Shown piece by piece: positions 55,846 to 64,000 of a stretch of 64,000 bases of DNA (positions within the stretch are counted from its first letter, which is position 1; every line of letters begins with the position of its first letter). The position numbers were made by a program, and so were the translations under genes. The notes beneath the pieces are model-generated. The model was not told the origin of the DNA. It saw only the letters and a list, made by a program, of their open reading frames with translations, and did not search any database. Origin of the DNA: Campylobacteraceae bacterium (GTDB lineage: Bacteria > Campylobacterota > Campylobacteria > Campylobacterales > Campylobacteraceae); contig JAISGD010000016.1 of the NCBI GenBank assembly GCA_031263195.1, positions 1 to 64,000 on the forward strand, written 5' to 3'.

Positions 55846-56519
55846 TCGTTTAGTTTTTCCGTCAATATTCGCATTCCAACGCTTGCTTTCTCTTTAATGA
55901 TATTAACAGACGCAAAAGGTGTGTTTACATCATTTGGGTCTATGAGAAAAATCTCGGCATTTCGTTTAGCGTAATGTATCAGTCCTGCAGCGGGATAAAC
56001 TTGCATTGAAGTGCCGATAATCACGATAATATCGGCATTTGATACAACATTAGCAGCTTTTTCTATAAGCGGTACGGCTTCGCCGAACCAAACGATAAAA
56101 GGACGAATTTTTGAACCGTCACTTGCTTTTTCACCAATTTCAATCGCTTTTGTACCTATATCATAAACTTCGCTTTTACTTTCGTTACAGACTTTTGTTA
56201 ATTCGCCGTGTAAATGGATAACGTCCGAACTGCCGGCGCGTTCATGGAGATTGTCTATATTTTGAGTAATGACGGTAACTTGAAAACTGCTCTCAAGCCG
56301 CGCTATTAGTTTGTGACCATCGTTTGGCATGACTTTATCGAGCTGGGCACGGCGTTCATTGTAAAATTTTGTCATCAGATTCGGATTTTTATGCCATCCG
56401 TCAATACTTGCTACTTCCATCACATCATACTTTTCCCATAAACCGCCGCTGTCTCTAAAAGTACTTATGCCACTCTCTGCACTCATACCGGCTCCTGTCA
56501 AAAAGACGACTCGCTTCAT
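55818..56519 (-). CDS. cobB: Sirtuin, CobB-type NAD-dependent deacylase
   Basis: This 233-residue sirtuin has GAGMSAESGISTFRDSGGLW, TQNIDNLHERAG, the catalytic His in HLHGEL and VIIGTSMQVYPAAGL. The segment FYNERRAQL has the Tyr-x-x-Arg pair of class III (SIRT5/CobB) enzymes that also remove succinyl groups. Only one Cys follows HLHGEL (KVCNES), so the usual four-Cys zinc site is missing. It overlaps ruvX by four bases and is last in the ilvC-to-cobB operon. Confidence 0.9.
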   Translation of the reverse strand: MKRVVFLTGAGMSAESGISTFRDSGGLWEKYDVMEVASIDGWHKNPNLMTKFYNERRAQLDKVMPNDGHKLIARLESSFQVTVITQNIDNLHERAGSSDVIHLHGELTKVCNESKSEVYDIGTKAIEIGEKASDGSKIRPFIVWFGEAVPLIEKAANVVSNADIIVIIGTSMQVYPAAGLIHYAKRNAEIFLIDPNDVNTPFASVNIIKEKASVGMRILTEKLNDYNISMQSP

Positions 56520-56896
56520 CTTCTGCTCTCTTTAAATCTCTCCAAAATAATAACTGCAGAGAGCGAATCTGCTCGTCCGTCACGTTTTTGTTTTATAACG
56601 CCCCTCATTCGCTCTTTTGCCTCATATGATGAAAAATCCTCGTCTACAAAAACAATCTCACCCTCGAATTTCAACAGCGATGCAAAATGTCTAATGCGCC
56701 GCCTCATCTCATCGTTTGTCGGCAGCCCAACTGCTAAAGCCTTAACTTTATACTCATGCAAAAATTCGTCCATATCGTGTGCGGCTTGTTCTCTATTGCG
56801 GCGCAAAATGGCATCAAGCGGTACGATAACGTTATCTCTCAAACAAATCGCAATACCGATACGCTTCAAACCCACGTCAATAGCGGCAATACTCAT
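56516..56896 (-). CDS. ruvX: YqgF/RuvX family RNase H-fold protein
   Basis: The 126-residue protein has the RNase H-like fold motifs AIDVGLKRIGIAI at the start, VGLPTN and a C-terminal DEDFSSYEAKERM. In E. coli, YqgF (RuvX) helps process 16S rRNA; some homologues resolve Holliday junctions. The catalytic Asp in AIDVG is present. Overlaps of four bases join it to dprA and cobB. Confidence 0.92.
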   Translation of the reverse strand: MSIAAIDVGLKRIGIAICLRDNVIVPLDAILRRNREQAAHDMDEFLHEYKVKALAVGLPTNDEMRRRIRHFASLLKFEGEIVFVDEDFSSYEAKERMRGVIKQKRDGRADSLSAVIILERFKESRR

Positions 56897-57657
56897 AATA
56901 CCTTCACTCTCATGCCGCTTATCGCTATTTTACCATCAATCTCATACTCGTAAATCTTATCTCCAAATCTTTTCAAGCACTCGTTCAGATCAGCATTTTT
57001 AGTGCAAAATATAAGCAATTCGTCTTTAGGCGTTTCCTCAGCCAGTGGCGCAAACATTTTCACAAATTCGCCAAAATCCTCTATGGTTTTAGCCTGTCCG
57101 TTCTTCACAAGCCGTTCCGTACCTTCGCTCTCCCCTATCCTATGCGGAAAAACATATATCGGTATACCGTATTTTAAGGCATACTCCGCACTTCTCAACG
57201 AACCGCTGTTCAAATCAGCCTGCGCTATGATAAGGGCATTTGAGAGAGCTGTCACAATGCGGTTTCTTAATACAAAATTATATTTTGATATAGGCGCGCC
57301 TTGAGCATATTCGCTTAAGAGCAGACCGCAATTAGAAATCTTTTTCAAAAGCGCATTATTGATTTTGGGATAAAATATATCAAGCGGCGTAGGCAATACG
57401 GCTATTGTATTAGGCATAGCGCCGACATGAGCTGCCGCGTCTACTCCTACTGCACCACCGCTTACCACAACAACACCGGCACTACTTAACATGGAACTTA
57501 ATTTTTCAGTTATATTTTTAGTATATAAAAGAGCTCTTCTGCTGCCTACAATAGCGACGCAAGTACGCTCCAAAAGCCTCAAATCACCCATAGCATAAAG
57601 CTCTTTTACGGGCTCTCTCAGCTTTAAGAGTTTCTCTGGTATCGCTATTTTCATCAT
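56893..57657 (-). CDS. dprA: DNA processing protein DprA
   Basis: DprA protects incoming single-stranded DNA and loads RecA in natural transformation. The 254-residue protein has a Rossmann-like core with CVAIVGSRRAL, VVVSGGAVGVDAAAHVGA and LRNRIVTAL. It has a short C-terminal winged-helix-like part. With comEC at 5.5-6.8 kb it supports natural competence. It overlaps both neighbours by four bases. Confidence 0.93.
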   Translation of the reverse strand: MMKIAIPEKLLKLREPVKELYAMGDLRLLERTCVAIVGSRRALLYTKNITEKLSSMLSSAGVVVVSGGAVGVDAAAHVGAMPNTIAVLPTPLDIFYPKINNALLKKISNCGLLLSEYAQGAPISKYNFVLRNRIVTALSNALIIAQADLNSGSLRSAEYALKYGIPIYVFPHRIGESEGTERLVKNGQAKTIEDFGEFVKMFAPLAEETPKDELLIFCTKNADLNECLKRFGDKIYEYEIDGKIAISGMRVKVL

Positions 57658-58574
57658 AAGTCTTTTAAATAAACAACTTCTACTTCTCTCAAGTCTTCCA
57701 ATGAATTCATTATCACATCAAGCGTTTTGTCATGCGGATGACCTATAGCGATGGCAAAACCTCTCTCTTTGGCTTTGTTTATAGCGATTAGAAGTTGGGC
57801 TTTTATAGCACTCTCTTCTATCTCATTATCCAAAAAGACATCTCTTTGAAGTAATTTTCTGCCTTGCTCGGCAAATATTTCCGGTGCTTTTGTCCGCGCT
57901 ATAGTTCTACTGTCCACAAATATCAAATCCAACTCGTCCATAGCATCAATCAATCTTCTCATAGCAGCCAAATCCGCTGTGAATTTACTGCCAGTGTGAT
58001 TATTATAATAAACAGCGCGCGGAAACTGCTGTTTAAAACGAGAAAGTTTCTCAAGAATCTCATCATAGCTGTCGTTTACCAAAATAGTAACCGCTTCGGG
58101 GCGTTCAAATTTCATAGCTTCTAATGGCAAATGCACCATATAAAATTCACATTTTTTCGCCAACTCTTCCGAAAACAGCGTTTCCGGTTTTGGCGGCAAA
58201 AATGACGGCGTAATATGAAGCGGGATAGACAAAATCTTTTTCACCTGTTTTGGAAATGTAACATCGTCTATGATAATCGCGAGCTTTGGTTTTGTATTTA
58301 TAAGAGGAGCGATGGACGGCGGCGTTTTATTTGCATCCGTTATGATTGTTGACACCGGTGGGAGCGTTGGATGCGTTGTTTGATTGTTTTGAAGACTTAC
58401 ATTGTTCGACGGCAACGCAAGCGGATTTCGCGCCGCATATATCATCGCCGTAGCAATACTCACTATCGATAACAAAATTACTGCTATAGAGACTATAATG
58501 TAGAATTTTGGTATTTTGGATTTTTTAGTTCTTCTTTTGCGTTTTGGAGCGCTTTTTTTTGGAGTTTGTATCAA
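57654..58574 (-). CDS. Divergent polysaccharide deacetylase family protein
   Basis: This protein of about 306 residues has a basic N-terminus (KKSAPKRKRRTKKSK), one membrane segment (about 22-45), a Pro/Thr/Asn-rich linker and a periplasmic deacetylase-like domain beginning KLAIIIDDVTFPKQVKKIL with VHLPLEAM and NNHTGSKFTADLAAM. The family (divergent polysaccharide deacetylase) resembles NodB enzymes, but its substrate is not known. I chose the TTG at 58574 because AAGGA is five bases upstream; a TTG at 58604 is possible. It sits between ilvC and dprA. Confidence 0.82.
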   Translation of the reverse strand: MIQTPKKSAPKRKRRTKKSKIPKFYIIVSIAVILLSIVSIATAMIYAARNPLALPSNNVSLQNNQTTHPTLPPVSTIITDANKTPPSIAPLINTKPKLAIIIDDVTFPKQVKKILSIPLHITPSFLPPKPETLFSEELAKKCEFYMVHLPLEAMKFERPEAVTILVNDSYDEILEKLSRFKQQFPRAVYYNNHTGSKFTADLAAMRRLIDAMDELDLIFVDSRTIARTKAPEIFAEQGRKLLQRDVFLDNEIEESAIKAQLLIAINKAKERGFAIAIGHPHDKTLDVIMNSLEDLREVEVVYLKDL

Positions 58575-58630
58575 AAATGTCCTTAGAGATAAACTCGCAG
58601 CCAAAATACGCGAGTTTATCTAAAAATATA

Positions 58631-61727
<3,097 letters not shown>

Positions 61728-61731
<4 letters not shown>

Positions 61732-62705
61732 TGTATAAAAAAGAGTTTGACGCTATGCTGGCAAGTAAAAATATACCGCGCGCTATTATGTTTTACGGTG
61801 CATGCGATTATCAGCTATCACATTTGGAAGAGAGCGCTTTGTGGCTGTGGCAAGGCGAAGCATTAAAACTCTATTTTGACGAATATGATTTTAAATTAGC
61901 CCGTGCCCACTTAAGTCAAGCATCACTTTTCGGCGATATAAATATCCTTTTGCTCAAACTTGAAAAATGCCCGCCGAAAAAAGAGATGAACGAATTGGTA
62001 GATCTTTGCAAAAAGCAGGATATCAATCGTCTTTTGTTTATCTATTATGGTGAAAATACACAAACTTTCAAAGACGTTTTGCAGTCATTCGGTAAAAATT
62101 TTGTACGCGTATTTAAGCCCAATATTAATGAAGCAACGACTTTTTTATCTCAAGAAGCTAAAAAAACAGGGCTAAACATTCAAACTTCAGCCTTGCAATA
62201 CCTCTATCAAATACAAAACGAAAACCTCTCTTTGGCGGTCAGCGAACTGGTAAAACTATCACTTTTAAATAAAGAGATATCCTATGCGGATGTGAACAGT
62301 CTGGTATTTGGCATGGGCAATGTGGATATGGAAACATTTATCTCTAAACTTTTAAACGGTGAAAATATCATTCAACTGTATAAAACTGTAAGCCAAGACG
62401 GAACAATGAGCGAAGTGAACTTCATCAACGCGATACAAAAACATATCTTTGTGCTTTTCCTGTTTCACGCTTATATCAAGATGAACGGCAGAGCGGACGC
62501 TATGGAGATATTGGGACACCCTCTTCCGCCAAACATTATCACACAAAAAGCCGCTGCCGGTATACGCCTCAAAACAATGCATTTCACAAAGCTATCACAG
62601 CTTCTCATAAATGCAGAGTATGCTTTAAAAACCAATTCAAATTTAGATAAAGAGGCTTTTGTGATAGCGACTCTTCTAGAGATACAAGAGTGCTTAAAAG
62701 GCTGA
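61728..62705 (+). CDS. holA: DNA polymerase III delta subunit
   Basis: HolA opens the sliding clamp in the clamp loader. The 325-residue protein is diverged, with the family opening YKKEFDAMLASKNIPRAIMFYG, LLKLEKCPPKKEM and the C-terminal AAGIRLKTMHFTKLSQLLINAEYALKTNSNLD region (within 275-307). Assignment rests on these, length, and its place after rnr as in C. jejuni. It starts inside the rnr stop (ATGA-type overlap). Confidence 0.88.
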
Positions 62706-63223
62706 TAATCGATTTTGCCGTAAAGAAATAAGAACTCCGAACTTTATGCTACAGTTCTTTTCAGACTTCACCAATTTGCCAAGAAAGAAGCGATTACTTC
62801 AAATCCGTTTTAAGCCTCCATCCAACCAAACATATATGTGTAAGTTTGATTATGTCGGAGCATTTTGTCCGTTTTAACGCTTTTGACAAACTCATGGATG
62901 TTTATCACTCTCTAAATATAGCGATTTTCAAACGCTATCAAAAGTCCAGTAAATTTATCTTTGTTTACAGCCAATAGAACGCTAAATTTTATCCAAATTT
63001 TTACATCCCATTTTATCGGTAATATAAGCGTTTAAAAGTAGTTTTACCGCATATGTTTAAAGCTTTTATAATCAAAAAACCACATATAGAAGAGAGTTAT
63101 TGCACCATAATCACAAAAATTAATAAAACTTCAAAGTTACTTGTAGTAAAATCGCGTCCTATTCTGTTTTAGAATAAATCCTTACTCTTATTAAAGAGTT
63201 TAAAATCCATAAGGAGAAAACAT
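62706..63223. other. 518-base gap between holA and rpsF
   Basis: No gene is supported. Near 62730-62759 AAGAACT and AGTTCTT form an inverted repeat with a 16-base loop followed by TTTTC, a weak terminator candidate for rnr-holA. Near 63160-63175 a short palindrome (TTCT/AGAA) precedes the rpsF ribosome site. The middle is AT-rich with stop codons in all frames. No structured RNA was recognised. Confidence 0.4.
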
Positions 63224-63622
63224 ATGCGACATTATGAACTGCTATTTGTCTTGCGTCCGACGCTGACGGAAGAAGAGACAAAAGCTAAAGTTGACTTTAT
63301 CAAAGAAGTTTTAGAAAAAAATGGTGCGAAAGTAGCTGCACAACTTAATATGGGCACAAGAAAACTTGCCTATACCGTGCGAAAATTCAAGCGCGGACAC
63401 TATACCGTATTCTATTTTCAAGCTCCGGCATCCGCTATCGGCGAAATCGAAAGAATTATTCGTATTAATGAAGAAATTATCAAGTTTTTAACAGTAAAAT
63501 TTGAAAACAAATCAGAGATTGTTCATTGGGAAAAAAGCGTTGCCAAAGCTACCGGCAAAGCCGAAAAAGAGGCTAAACCAGAGACTGATACTAAAGTAGA
63601 AGAAGTGTCTGAAGAGGCGTAA
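63224..63622 (+). CDS. rpsF: Ribosomal protein S6
   Basis: S6 binds S18 in the small-subunit platform. The 132-residue protein has the typical [18 protein letters not shown] start, [20 protein letters not shown] and [18 protein letters not shown]. The last 25 residues form a Lys/Glu-rich tail. The ribosome site AAGGAGAA is strong. It leads the rpsF-ssb(-rpsR) operon, which runs off the window. Confidence 0.97.
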   Translation: MRHYELLFVLRPTLTEEETKAKVDFIKEVLEKNGAKVAAQLNMGTRKLAYTVRKFKRGHYTVFYFQAPASAIGEIERIIRINEEIIKFLTVKFENKSEIVHWEKSVAKATGKAEKEAKPETDTKVEEVSEEA

Positions 63623-63649
63623 ATCGTCATCAAAATTTAAGGATTTCGT

Positions 63650-64000
63650 ATGTTTAACCGCGTAATTTTAGTCGGAAACTTAACCCGCGACATTGAGCTT
63701 CGCTATACGCCAAGCGGAATGGCTATCTGCACGACAGGTATAGCTACAAACCATCGCTTCAAAAAGCAAGACGGAAGTCAAAGTGAAGAGGTGATGTTTG
63801 TAGATATCACACTTTTCGGCAGAAACGCCGAGATAGCAAACCAGTACCTCAAAAAGGGAAGTAAAGTGCTTATTGAAGGGCGATTGAAACTTGATACATG
63901 GAATGACCAAAACGGACAAAAACGCTCCAAACACACTATAACGGTGGATAGTTTGAAGATGATGGACCAAAAAGGTCAGGATAGAAGTGAGGGCGGAAAT
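63650..64000 (+). CDS. ssb: Single-stranded DNA-binding protein (3' end outside window)
   Basis: The first 117 residues of SSB are present: [35 protein letters not shown] and [19 protein letters not shown] form the OB fold that coats single-stranded DNA. The acidic C-terminal tail that recruits partners lies beyond the window. The ATG at 63650 has TTAAGGA upstream. It is co-transcribed with rpsF. Confidence 0.96.
   Translation, partial: MFNRVILVGNLTRDIELRYTPSGMAICTTGIATNHRFKKQDGSQSEEVMFVDITLFGRNAEIANQYLKKGSKVLIEGRLKLDTWNDQNGQKRSKHTITVDSLKMMDQKGQDRSEGGN

Overview
The window reads as a stretch of ordinary chromosome from a member of the Campylobacterota (epsilonproteobacteria), order Campylobacterales; I cannot name the genus. 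Evidence is gene content and order: a fused ispDF followed by an HP1021/Cj1608-type orphan regulator, a degenerate sulfate-adenylyltransferase-like protein and pgpA; dcd / accB-accC / SurA-like / gltX / malic enzyme; slyD / fabD / mtnN / ttcA-like; hemW / rppH-lysC-hobA-holB-folP-ligA-ribF-cmoA; hrcA-grpE-dnaK; tatB-tatC-queA; ilvC-deacetylase-dprA-ruvX facing rnr-holA. These orders match my memory of Campylobacter jejuni and Helicobacter chromosomes. HobA, a PgbA-type protein, the ispDF fusion and a very short delta-prime subunit are typical of the phylum. The DNA is AT-rich, many starts are TTG or GTG, and promoters have a clear TATAAT box with A/T-rich DNA upstream.

Layout. 1-700: a lipoprotein gene cut by the window edge and broken by a frameshift, then a pair of palindromic repeats. 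700-9260: Nudix hydrolase, M23 cell-wall peptidase, PgbA-like protein, FAD-linked oxidase and a YihY membrane protein, meeting comEC, dnaB and ispG on the other strand. 9340-19760: TPP riboswitch and thiC, dsbD, ppk2, dapD, mrp, ispDF, the orphan response regulator and pgpA. 19760-28230: remnants of a surface-protein gene, then yigZ, pgi, dcd, accBC, a SurA-like chaperone, gltX and malic enzyme. 28230-28980: a 756-base stretch with no gene I can support. 28980-36740: mqnA and a seven-gene run slyD to an MFS exporter. 37036-38380: a GLUG-repeat lipoprotein gene with a (TC)9 tract in its signal peptide, currently out of frame. 38511-43133: the heat-shock operon and hemW. 43232-50828: an eight-gene overlapping operon plus rppH. 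50829-64000: gene remnants, a DHH phosphoesterase, Rrf2 regulator, rpsO, tatBC-queA, the cobB/ruvX/dprA/deacetylase/ilvC operon, rnr-holA, and rpsF-ssb running off the end.

How it fits together. Much of the window serves replication (dnaB, holA, holB, ligA, ssb, hobA and the HP1021-like regulator), isoprenoid and menaquinone synthesis (ispG, ispDF, mqnA, mtnN), fatty acids and envelope (accBC, fabD, pgpA, M23 peptidase, SurA-like protein), and translation or tRNA modification (gltX, rpsO, rpsF, cmoA, queA, ttcA-like).

I see no prophage, intact insertion sequence, CRISPR array, rRNA or tRNA gene. The part least explained by housekeeping is a set of surface or lipoprotein genes that are frameshifted (1-360, about 19874-20051, 37085-38323). 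In one of them a dinucleotide repeat lies between a good ribosome site plus ATG and the lipobox, which is the layout of a phase-variable contingency locus. The next most unusual item is a decayed sigma-54-activator-like protein between slyD and fabD.
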